This document shows, one piece after another, positions 57,169 to 64,000 of a DNA stretch of 64,000 bases (position 1 is its first letter; every line of letters begins with the position of its first letter). Origin of the DNA: Neobacillus niacini. GTDB lineage: Bacteria > Bacillota > Bacilli > Bacillales > Cytobacillaceae. The translations under genes and the position numbers were made by a program. The DNA is taken from the NCBI RefSeq assembly GCF_019749295.1, contig NZ_JACWFG010000003.1, positions 288,489 to 352,488 of the forward strand, in the 5' to 3' direction. The notes below the pieces were generated by a model that was not told where the DNA came from, made no database searches, and saw only the letters and a program-made list of their open reading frames with translations.

Positions 57169-58137
57169 TTAGTTTTGCAGCGGCTTCTTTTCGTATGCCT
57201 CAATAATCCTGCCGACTAATGGGTGACGGACTACATCACTTTGTTCTAGAAAGACAAAGGAAAGTCCATTTACACCCAACAAGATTTTTTCAGCAGCTAT
57301 GAGCCCTGATTTCGCACCTTTAGGTAAATCAATTTGTGTCTGGTCACCAGTAATAACCATTTTCGAACCAAAACCTAATCTGGTTAAAAACATCTTCATT
57401 TGAGCATGAGTCGTATTTTGGGCCTCGTCTAAAATAACGAAGGCGTCATCTAATGTCCGACCTCTCATATAGGCTAATGGCGCGATTTCAATCGTTCCAC
57501 GTTCTATTAGCCTTTGAGTATGTTCTGCACCTAATACGTCATTCAGAGCGTCATATAACGGGCGTAAATATGGATCGACCTTTTCCTTTAAATCACCTGG
57601 TAAAAATCCAAGGCTTTCACCAGCTTCTACCGCAGGCCTTGTTAGAATAATTTTATTTACTTGTCCATTCTTTAATGCATTAACGGCCATAACCACGGCC
57701 AAATACGTTTTACCAGTACCTGCTGGTCCGATCCCAAATACAAGGTCGTTTTGCCTTATAGCCATTATATATTGTCTTTGTCCAAGCGTCTTAATTCTGA
57801 TACTCTTTCCCTTTACATTCTTTGCAATTTCCTCATCATAAAGGTTGTCAAAGTAATCGAGAGTACCTTTTTGTGCCATTTGAATAGCAGACAAAACATC
57901 CCTTTGGCTAATGGTAACACCTTTTCGAATAACAAAAATAAGTTTGTCTAATATCTGCCCGGCGAGTACGACTCTTTCCTCATCGCCTGATAGGCTGACA
58001 GATTCTCCTCTTGTGACAATTGAAACTTCAAGCTCTTCTTCAATTATTTTTAAATTTGCATCAGCATTGCCAATGAGGGCAATCGCTTCTGTTGGATTTT
58101 CTAATTGTACATTAATTGTTTTTAACTTTACTGTCAT
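57169..58137 (-). CDS. phoH: PhoH-like ATPase
   Basis: PhoH family protein (322 aa). A KH-like N-terminal region (about residues 1-95) precedes the P-loop domain: Walker A GPAGTGKTYLA, Walker B FVILDEAQNTTHAQMKMFLTRLG and the sensor GDQTQIDLP. It is believed to act in RNA metabolism; the exact role is unsettled. AAGGAG precedes the ATG, and the gene overlaps yqfD by 4 bases. Confidence 0.94.
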   Translation of the reverse strand: MTVKLKTINVQLENPTEAIALIGNADANLKIIEEELEVSIVTRGESVSLSGDEERVVLAGQILDKLIFVIRKGVTISQRDVLSAIQMAQKGTLDYFDNLYDEEIAKNVKGKSIRIKTLGQRQYIMAIRQNDLVFGIGPAGTGKTYLAVVMAVNALKNGQVNKIILTRPAVEAGESLGFLPGDLKEKVDPYLRPLYDALNDVLGAEHTQRLIERGTIEIAPLAYMRGRTLDDAFVILDEAQNTTHAQMKMFLTRLGFGSKMVITGDQTQIDLPKGAKSGLIAAEKILLGVNGLSFVFLEQSDVVRHPLVGRIIEAYEKKPLQN

Positions 58138-59327
58138 TCAGGAGTCTCCTTGGGTATTGGTTGTCCAACCGCAATATTTTCGATAATCTTAAAGTGGATA
58201 TCTAGGATAACTTTACCATTTTTCAACTCTTTGTGTAAAATTTTTTCATCTTTTATTATAGCTTCTTCATCTACTTCATTTTTTATTTTATTTTTTGCTA
58301 AATCAATCGCAATTTTTTCTGCTTCCTTTTTTGTATATGTTCGGGTCACTTCTTCGCGAGCTCTTAATGTTTCATTACCAATGGAAATCGGCAGCTCCCA
58401 TTTGAGAAAATGAATACTCTTCACGTTTTTATCTGACTCATATTCCTTGAATTCCGGTTCCCCAAATCCCCAAATAGGAATTTCTAAATTTCCTAAGATG
58501 ATCGAATGCTTTCGCTTTTCCTGACCATTAAATACAAAGAAATTCGTTTCTAACGGGAGTTCAACATGGCTTCTATACCATGTTTCACCCCAAACCTCTC
58601 CAACTGCGGCAACTTGCTGTGTCTGCCCTTCCTTTCCAATTACACCAGAAACAAGGACTTGGCCTGGTTGCACATGATCATTTATGTCTACCTTTTTCTG
58701 TCCGGTTTCAACAAACATGGATGAAATAACGGCTTTCTTTTTTGCCACAAGATTTCTTGGTGCAAGCTGCTCCGGCTTTTCCGGCTCCTTTTTCTCGACT
58801 ACTTGAAGATGATAGGTTGTCCCTTTTAACTCCACACCAACCCATGTAAGGTTCCCGATATTATTTGTTAAGTTTCTTTGAATTCCTTCAACATTATCCA
58901 CAAAAAATTGGACCTTTCCAATCTTAACACCCATCTTGTCCAATTCTTTACGAATTTGATACTCTGTTGCAGGCTTTGCCCCTTTAATTTCAATTCCCCA
59001 GATGACATTCGATAAAAACATAATAATCAATAAAAATAGAATAGCTCCACCGATAAACCCGCTATTTTTCAATAAGCGTTTAAATAAAAAAGGCATTCCT
59101 GCCCTCTTTAAGAATGTAATGGAGCATTCTTTTTCTCTTGCATATTTTCTAATTTTTAAAGCATCTGCGAGTCTCATTGTAAACGTTACCGTTTCAGTTC
59201 CATGTCGTTTTACATTCCAAATATTCAAGCCGTTCCTAATTAGGACGTTTAAGAATCTTTCTATTCCTCTTCCCGACACTCTGACCGTTACTTTACCAGA
59301 TAAAAATTCGATCCATTGGTTTTTCAT
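58134..59327 (-). CDS. yqfD: YqfD, sporulation protein
   Basis: Sporulation protein of the SigE regulon in B. subtilis (397 aa). Basic N-terminal domain (about 1-85), one membrane helix (GFIGGAILFLLIIMFLSNVIW), then an extracytoplasmic part with LAPRNLVAKKKAVI and PGQVLVSGVIG. The biochemical role is unknown. It sits between yqfC and phoH with ATGA overlaps at both ends. Confidence 0.92.
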   Translation of the reverse strand: MKNQWIEFLSGKVTVRVSGRGIERFLNVLIRNGLNIWNVKRHGTETVTFTMRLADALKIRKYAREKECSITFLKRAGMPFLFKRLLKNSGFIGGAILFLLIIMFLSNVIWGIEIKGAKPATEYQIRKELDKMGVKIGKVQFFVDNVEGIQRNLTNNIGNLTWVGVELKGTTYHLQVVEKKEPEKPEQLAPRNLVAKKKAVISSMFVETGQKKVDINDHVQPGQVLVSGVIGKEGQTQQVAAVGEVWGETWYRSHVELPLETNFFVFNGQEKRKHSIILGNLEIPIWGFGEPEFKEYESDKNVKSIHFLKWELPISIGNETLRAREEVTRTYTKKEAEKIAIDLAKNKIKNEVDEEAIIKDEKILHKELKNGKVILDIHFKIIENIAVGQPIPKETPE

Positions 59328-59626
59328 TTTGTTCCTCCTGGATTTTCATTTATATAAAGGACCTGATCAATTTTTCCCTCAAGTAAAATCTCTTCAGGCA
59401 ATATCGTTTTTATCACGAAAGAATTCCCTCTTATTTGCAATTGCCCCTGTTTTAACAACAGACGTAATTCTTTATCTGTGAAAGTAATCAAGCCTCTATG
59501 ATTTTCAATGTAAATATGGATTTGTCCAATCATCGTGATTCGAGGTAAATCCATCATGACATCTTGAGGAAGATCCATTTTTTGTGCCATCCAGTTCCGG
59601 ACACGCAGGCCCCATTTTTTTGCCAT
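59324..59626 (-). CDS. yqfC: YqfC, sporulation protein
   Basis: Small sporulation protein (100 aa) related to YabP, with strand-rich sequence such as PRITMIGQIHIYIENHRGL and GQLQIRGNSFVIKTILP. It is the partner of YqfD in B. subtilis sporulation. GAAAGGGGG before ATG 59626 sets the start. First gene of yqfC-yqfD-phoH. Confidence 0.9.
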   Translation of the reverse strand: MAKKWGLRVRNWMAQKMDLPQDVMMDLPRITMIGQIHIYIENHRGLITFTDKELRLLLKQGQLQIRGNSFVIKTILPEEILLEGKIDQVLYINENPGGTK

Positions 59627-59721
59627 AAAAAAAGAACCCCCTTTCATCTCATATTTATGAAATGAAAGAAGGTTCTAGCACATCTTTTTCTATTTATCGT
59701 TAGGCTTGTAAAAAAATAGCT

Positions 59722-60162
59722 TTATCTTTTTCTTGAGAAATATGGTTTTTTAGCCCGTGGTTCACCTAGGATTTCCGCCCAAATAATCCCATTAATGATC
59801 GTTTTTTCATCAGGTCTGTCTAATGGAACATTGTCGGGCTCACTTTGTATTCTGGAAACTTTAAGGGGCTGCGGCTGACTTACTTGCATTCTATCAACCT
59901 CAGGCTTTTGCTTTAACTCTTGGAATTTCTCCTGGATAGAGTTATGTTGTATATCAGCGCTCTGCTGCTTTACAGGCTGCCCTGTAGAGATTTGTCCCGT
60001 TTTCTTTGGGATACTATCCATCTGAAGTTCAACCATTTTTCGAAAATCATCAAAACCTTTTCCCGAAAAAGGCTTGTTACGTCCAGGATTATTCTTCCCC
60101 TTTCCTTTACCAAAGATCGAGGAGAGAATTCCAACGATGATTAAAAATATTATTGTTTCCAA
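59722..60162 (-). CDS. Small membrane-anchored protein of unknown function
   Basis: Protein of 146 aa with an N-terminal hydrophobic segment (METIIFLIIVGILSSIFG) followed by a polar, Gln/Pro/Lys-rich and probably disordered region. A short conserved-looking end IINGIIWAEILGEPRAKKPY resembles C-terminal motifs of small Bacillus hypotheticals. The start codon is TTG with GGAGGG about 8 bases upstream. It follows floA by 39 bases and may be its accessory (the yqfB slot), but homology is not certain. Confidence 0.65.
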   Translation of the reverse strand: METIIFLIIVGILSSIFGKGKGKNNPGRNKPFSGKGFDDFRKMVELQMDSIPKKTGQISTGQPVKQQSADIQHNSIQEKFQELKQKPEVDRMQVSQPQPLKVSRIQSEPDNVPLDRPDEKTIINGIIWAEILGEPRAKKPYFSRKR

Positions 60163-60201
60163 GGTGCCATCCCTCCTTTATAGGATTTTCCAAATGGAGG
60201 A

Positions 60202-61194
60202 TTATTTTTCGTCTTTGTTATCGCCTGTCATTTTTCCAATTGAGCCGCGCATCTCCGTATCAGCAGAAATATTTTTATAATTCATATACTCCATCACACT
60301 GATATTACCAGATTTTAATGCTTCTGCCATAGCCAACGGCACCTCTGCCTCGGCCTCGACAACCTTTGCTCTCATTTCTTCTACTTTGGCTTTCATTTCC
60401 TGCTCTGTTGCGACAGCCATAGCCCTTCGTTCTTCAGCTTTTGCTTGAGCAATTTTCTTATCAGCCTCAGCTTGTTCCGTCTGTAGTTCAGCACCGATAT
60501 TTCTTCCTAAATCAACGTCAGCAATATCAATTGATAAAATTTCAAAAGCAGTACCAGAATCTAATCCTTTAGCCAAGACTGTTTGCGATATAAGTTCAGG
60601 ACTCTCGAGTACTTTACTATGGTCGAGTGAGGAACCAATCGTTGAAATGACGCCTTCACCTACACGTGCTACGACAGTATCTTCACCTGCACCACCGACA
60701 AGACGGTCGATATTTGCACGTACTGTAATTCTCGCTTTTGCTTTTACTTCAATTCCGTTCATGGCAACACCTGCAATAAACGGAGTTTCAATGACTTTAG
60801 GGTTAACACTCATTTGTACCGCTTCTAATACATCTCGTCCTGCTAAATCAATTGCGGCACAGCGTTCAAAGGATAACTCAATATTTGCACGATGGGCAGC
60901 AATTAAAGCATTGACCACTCTATCCACGTTACCACCTGCTAGGTAATGACTTTCAAGCTGATTCGTTGTAACATTCAGCCCAGCCTTATGTGCTTTTATC
61001 AGCGGATTTACTACTCGACTCGGTGTAACACGTCTGAGTCTCATCCCTACTAATGTGAAAATACTGATTCTAACCCCTGCAGCCAATGCCGAAATCCAAA
61101 GCATTACCGGAACAAATGATAATAATATTCCGAGAAAAATTAGCGCAACAACAATAATACCAATCATAAACAAACTTCCACTTGTTAATTCCAT
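60202..61194 (-). CDS. floA: FloA, flotillin-like scaffold protein
   Basis: Flotillin/SPFH-like protein (330 aa) organising functional membrane microdomains. One or two N-terminal hydrophobic hairpins (residues 8-50), PHB-like core ([26 protein letters not shown]), and a C-terminal coiled coil rich in Ala, Glu and Lys ([19 protein letters not shown]). It is downstream of an NfeD gene, the usual partner. GGAGG precedes the ATG. Confidence 0.96.
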   Translation of the reverse strand: MELTSGSLFMIGIIVVALIFLGILLSFVPVMLWISALAAGVRISIFTLVGMRLRRVTPSRVVNPLIKAHKAGLNVTTNQLESHYLAGGNVDRVVNALIAAHRANIELSFERCAAIDLAGRDVLEAVQMSVNPKVIETPFIAGVAMNGIEVKAKARITVRANIDRLVGGAGEDTVVARVGEGVISTIGSSLDHSKVLESPELISQTVLAKGLDSGTAFEILSIDIADVDLGRNIGAELQTEQAEADKKIAQAKAEERRAMAVATEQEMKAKVEEMRAKVVEAEAEVPLAMAEALKSGNISVMEYMNYKNISADTEMRGSIGKMTGDNKDEK

Positions 61195-61221
61195 AGCGCT
61201 TACCTCCTAGTTAGTAACCTA

Positions 61222-61854
61222 TTATACTTTTCTGACTACGATTCGTACTCCTTCAACCTTTACCACAGTAATTTTAGCATTTTGATCAATAAAATCGCCT
61301 TCACTTACAACATCTATTCTTTCATTATTAAAAACCGCTGTACCAGATGGTCTTAAGACAGTCAATGCGATACCTTCTTTACCTAATAAATCTGTACGAT
61401 TTACATTAGATACGTAGCCATCTTCTTTTTTAGCTGTATCAAACAGAATCATTCGATTAAATAAAACCATTTTTTTGCGCAGGACCTTAATCATAAAAAA
61501 TAAGACTGCGATGGAAATTGAAATGGCAATAAAAATGGAGATTCCCATATTCAATGGATTTTCTCCTGCTAGAAAAAGGCTCGCTATTAATGCTGCCAAT
61601 CCTAGTGTGCCTGAAATAGCTCCTGGAAGAAAAAATTCTAAAAAAATCAGCATAATCCCAACCGCAAACAACATAATGGTTCCAAAACCGGCAAGACCAG
61701 CTTGAAAATGTCCGTAAAAGAAAAGAAGTAGTGCAAATAAACCTATAAACCCTGAAATTCCGAACTTTGAAGAAAACAACTCATAAACAATAGCTGCTCC
61801 TGCAATCGTTAATAGCAGTGTAACAACAATCGGGTTTGTTAAAAACTCTATCAT
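61222..61854 (-). CDS. Short NfeD-family protein (YqeZ C-terminal part)
   Basis: Membrane protein (210 aa) with about four to five helices and a C-terminal OB-fold (DLLGKEGIALTVLRPSGTAVFNNERIDVVSEG). B. subtilis YqeZ is about twice as long because it has an N-terminal ClpP-like serine protease domain; none is present here, nor upstream. This is therefore the short NfeD type paired with FloA. GGAGGGAGGG before ATG 61854 fixes the start. Confidence 0.88.
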   Translation of the reverse strand: MIEFLTNPIVVTLLLTIAGAAIVYELFSSKFGISGFIGLFALLLFFYGHFQAGLAGFGTIMLFAVGIMLIFLEFFLPGAISGTLGLAALIASLFLAGENPLNMGISIFIAISISIAVLFFMIKVLRKKMVLFNRMILFDTAKKEDGYVSNVNRTDLLGKEGIALTVLRPSGTAVFNNERIDVVSEGDFIDQNAKITVVKVEGVRIVVRKV

Positions 61855-61940
61855 AATTACCCTCCCTCCCATGTCGACACTATACATACGTTTCATAATC
61901 ATTTAAGTTTCATTTTTCGTCTATCTTTGTAACAAAATGA

Positions 61941-61970
61941 AAAACCGCAAGCTAAACGCTTGCGGTTTTG
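61941..61970 (-). terminator. Terminator downstream of yqeY
   Basis: 12-bp stem AAAACCGCAAGC / GCTTGCGGTTTT, loop taaac, 14 bases past the yqeY stop. Confidence 0.88.
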
Positions 61971-61983
61971 GTTGTCAGAATAA

Positions 61984-62430
61984 TTATGAAAGGTGTTGTT
62001 GTACGTATTTATTAACAAGTGAACCATCTGCTTTACCTTTTACTTTTGGCATGATGGCAGCCATCACTTTTCCCATATCCGCTTTTGATCTTGCACCGAC
62101 TTCAGAGATTGTTTCTTTAACAATATCTGACAACTCTTCTTCGGAAAGCTGCTTCGGTAAATACAGTTCGACGATAGCCAATTCTGCACGCAATTTATCA
62201 ACAAGGTCTTGACGACCTGCTTTATCAAATTCATGGAGGGATTCTTTGCGTTGCTTTACTTCGCGAGAAAGGATAGTTAACTCAGTTTCTTCGGAAAGCT
62301 CATTTGTTCCAAGCTTAATCGCTTCATTTTGCAATGAAGCTTTTACCATCCGAATCGTTATGAGTTTGTCTTTTTCCTTATTTTTCATCGCTTGTTTCAT
62401 GTCACTATTTAAACGCTCGAGAAGACTCAT
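61984..62430 (-). CDS. yqeY: YqeY, GatB-tail-like protein
   Basis: GatB/YqeY domain protein (148 aa), all-helical, resembling the tRNA-binding tail of the amidotransferase subunit GatB. Characteristic sequences: [41 protein letters not shown] and [21 protein letters not shown]. Function is uncertain. It follows rpsU by 15 bases, the same pair as in B. subtilis. Confidence 0.95.
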   Translation of the reverse strand: MSLLERLNSDMKQAMKNKEKDKLITIRMVKASLQNEAIKLGTNELSEETELTILSREVKQRKESLHEFDKAGRQDLVDKLRAELAIVELYLPKQLSEEELSDIVKETISEVGARSKADMGKVMAAIMPKVKGKADGSLVNKYVQQHLS

Positions 62431-62445
62431 TAATTACACCCTCTC

Positions 62446-62619
62446 TTAGAACTTACGTTTTCTTGCTGCTTCAGACTTTTTCTTACGCTTTACACTTGGC
62501 TTTTCGTAGAATTCGCGCTTTCTTGCCTCTTGCAAAGTACCAGTTTTTGATACTGTACGTTTGAAGCGACGAAGAGCATCTTCAAGCGATTCGTTTTTCT
62601 TAACGACGGTTTTAGACAT
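62446..62619 (-). CDS. rpsU: 30S ribosomal protein S21
   Basis: Basic ribosomal protein (57 aa) [20 protein letters not shown] ... with the Arg/Lys-rich tail [15 protein letters not shown]. Correct start is ATG 62619 behind GAGGGAGGG; upstream in-frame sequence is leader. It is transcribed with yqeY from the promoter at 62676-62704. Confidence 0.97.
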   Translation of the reverse strand: MSKTVVKKNESLEDALRRFKRTVSKTGTLQEARKREFYEKPSVKRKKKSEAARKRKF

Positions 62620-62675
62620 TCTCTTTCCCTCCCTCCGAAACACAACACACTTACATTCAATCCATGTACCTTGCA

Positions 62676-62704
62676 ATTATAATATATCATAGAAACAAGG
62701 TCAA
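62676..62704 (-). promoter_or_regulatory. Sigma-A promoter of rpsU-yqeY
   Basis: TTGACC, 17-bp spacer, TATAAT on the minus strand, a near-consensus promoter 57 bases before rpsU. Confidence 0.85.
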
Positions 62705-62832
62705 CTGTATTTCTAGAGTTGAATCAAGCTTTTGATATTTTTATTCATTAATTCACAATTTATTGAACAACACACCATAAATTTGGCATGTCCTCCTCCC
62801 TAAGGCATACAATTAAGAGAGGGGTGAAAGAC

Positions 62833-63762
62833 ATGCTATACATAATATTATTTATATTATTTATCTTATTATTTATCTTCGGCATGACCATAATAAGGTT
62901 TGGATTATTTAATTTGTCAGGGAATAAATTAAAAGGATGGCTGACAAAGTTAACAAGTACACCACTAAAAGGTATGGTGACGGGCACCTTCGTTACTGCA
63001 TTATTACAAAGCAGTTCAGCTGTCATGGTCATTACGATTGGGTTAATTTCAGCAAAAATCATGACGTTCCCGCAATCAATTGGAATTATATTGGGGACAA
63101 ATATTGGTACAACCTTTAAAACTGAGCTTATAACCTTTAACCTAGATAAAGTGTTAGTACCTCTCGCTATTATTGGAGCTTTACTTACCTTTTTTAAACC
63201 AATAAAGATTAGAAGTATTGGAATGGTCACCTTTGGAATCGCCTCAGTCTTTACAGCAATGAAAGGCTTTGAGCTCTTAGCTCAACCATTGACTGGACTC
63301 CCATTTATCAATAATTTTATCCTCTCTATTAATGACAATATCTTACTAAGTATTTTAACTGGAGCATTGATTACTGCCATTATTCAATCAAGTACAGCTA
63401 TGACAGGTATAACCATGGGTTTTTTAACTGCAGGTCTTCTTCATCTTGATGCTGGAATCGCAATCGTATTCGGGGCCAATATTGGGACATGTATTACAGC
63501 ACTAATCGCTTCAATTGGAGGCGGGAAAGAATCTAGACTGGCAGCCTTTGCTCACGTTTGGCTCAATGTAGCCGGTGTTTTACTCTTTACCCCCTTCATT
63601 CCGTACTTGTCGGAAAATGCCCATTTATTAGCAGACGAAAAAATGATTCAATTAGCACATATTAGTGTGATATTTAATGTTGTCTCCTCGATAATCGTTC
63701 TGCCTTTCGCCACAAAATTTGGTGAAATGATCCTGAAAGTACATGGCGGAAAAATTAAATAA
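62833..63762 (+). CDS. yqeW: YqeW, Na/Pi-cotransporter family protein
   Basis: Membrane transporter (309 aa) of the NptA/PNaS family, with about eight helices and two inverted QSSS-type repeats: TALLQSSSAVMVITIGLI near residue 50 and TAIIQSSTAMTGITMGFL near 185, each followed by a GTNIGTT / GANIGTC motif. It is predicted to move phosphate with sodium; it lacks the C-terminal PhoU domain seen in longer homologues. AGAGGGGTG precedes ATG 62833. Confidence 0.92.
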   Translation: MLYIILFILFILLFIFGMTIIRFGLFNLSGNKLKGWLTKLTSTPLKGMVTGTFVTALLQSSSAVMVITIGLISAKIMTFPQSIGIILGTNIGTTFKTELITFNLDKVLVPLAIIGALLTFFKPIKIRSIGMVTFGIASVFTAMKGFELLAQPLTGLPFINNFILSINDNILLSILTGALITAIIQSSTAMTGITMGFLTAGLLHLDAGIAIVFGANIGTCITALIASIGGGKESRLAAFAHVWLNVAGVLLFTPFIPYLSENAHLLADEKMIQLAHISVIFNVVSSIIVLPFATKFGEMILKVHGGKIK

Positions 63763-63768
63763 TACCAA

Positions 63769-63826
63769 AAAAGACGGCCATGGCCGTCTTTTGGCTGTCG
63801 AGAATAGTCCCGACAGCCTTTATTTT
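63769..63826 (+). terminator. Tandem hairpin terminator after yqeW
   Basis: Perfect palindrome AAGACGGCCA / TGGCCGTCTT (63771-63790) is followed by a second stem GGCTGTCG / CGACAGCC (63793-63818) and TTTATTTTTT. Confidence 0.85.
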
Positions 63827-63876
63827 TTATAACTTTAACCATGTACTGCATTCTTTAAAATAGGTGGCACATACGC

Positions 63877-64000
63877 TTTGTCCCCAAGACCCTGGATTAA
63901 GGACTAATCCTTCTCGAGGCATGAATGATTTGTCTTCAAGACCCAGATTGAGGACTAATCATTCCGGCTGAGCAAACGATTTGTCCTCAAGACCCTGGAT
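63877..64000. repeat. Tandem array of about 51-bp double-hairpin units
   Basis: Unit 1 is 63877-63928 (52 bp), unit 2 63929-63979 (51 bp), and unit 3 starts at 63980 and is cut by the window edge. Each begins TTTGTCCTCAAGACCCTGGA or a near variant and continues TTGAGGACTAATC. Within a unit GTCCTCAA pairs with TTGAGGAC around the loop GACCCTGGA, and across the boundary AATCATT pairs imperfectly with AACGATT. No open reading frame spans it. The family and total length are unknown. Confidence 0.75.

Noticed and set aside
63877..64000. Possible CRISPR array at the right edge
   Set aside because: The units are contiguous and hairpin-forming, with related rather than unique 'spacers', and there are no cas genes in view.

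Overview
The window is a stretch of chromosome from a spore-forming Bacillaceae bacterium of the broad Bacillus group (a former-Bacillus genus such as Neobacillus, Mesobacillus or Cytobacillus is plausible; the species cannot be fixed by eye). It is AT-rich, genes are tightly packed and mostly on the minus strand, and gene order follows the B. subtilis comG-yqg-yqf-yqe block almost step by step. Placement therefore rests on both protein family and synteny. No rRNA, tRNA, phage, insertion sequence or CRISPR array was found.

Layout: 29-4027 (minus) is the competence pseudopilus operon comGA-GG. 4317-5335 (plus) holds a divergent winged-helix regulator with SufR-like cysteines and YqgY. 5387-16860 is a yqg segment: MidA-type methyltransferase, YqgX hydrolase, YqgW, YqgU lipoprotein, YqgT peptidase, glucokinase, YqgQ, an unrecognised plus-strand exported protein, rhomboid protease GluP, lactate dehydrogenase, a DUF92 protein and 5-formyl-THF cyclo-ligase. 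16919-19110 has rpmG and a glycosyltransferase/DUF4912 pair. 19373-23734 is pstSCAB-phoU, with a clear 11-bp-periodic PhoP box upstream of pstS. 23933-30598 has pbpA, an MFS transporter, sodA, an FNR-like regulator with C-terminal cluster cysteines, and membrane proteins YqgC/YqgB.

30686-40486 contains a LysM-like protein, ispG, YqfX, YqfW, the znuC-znuB-zur zinc operon, YqfT, nfo, cshB, a VrrA/YqfQ protein and ispH; both terminal iron-sulfur enzymes of the MEP pathway are therefore here. 40516-51400 has yqfO, trmK, cccA, an acyl-CoA dehydrogenase, sigA, dnaG, a decayed yqxD, yqfL, ccpN and glyQS with its T-box leader. 51390-63762 has recO-yqzL, era-cdd, dgkA-ybeY-pgpH, phoH-yqfD-yqfC, a small anchored protein, floA, a short NfeD protein, yqeY, rpsU and a Na/Pi cotransporter.

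The less ordinary content is between genes: a GC-rich inverted-repeat-bounded element (35949-36200), two copies of a short intergenic repeat (6618-6651 and 17159-17199), an array of about 51-bp double-hairpin units running off the right edge (63877-64000), and the wreck of yqxD (about 47443-47776). I found no convincing new multi-gene system. The best leads are the two putative iron-sulfur regulators, the orphan exported protein whose 3' end overlaps gluP, and the repeat families.
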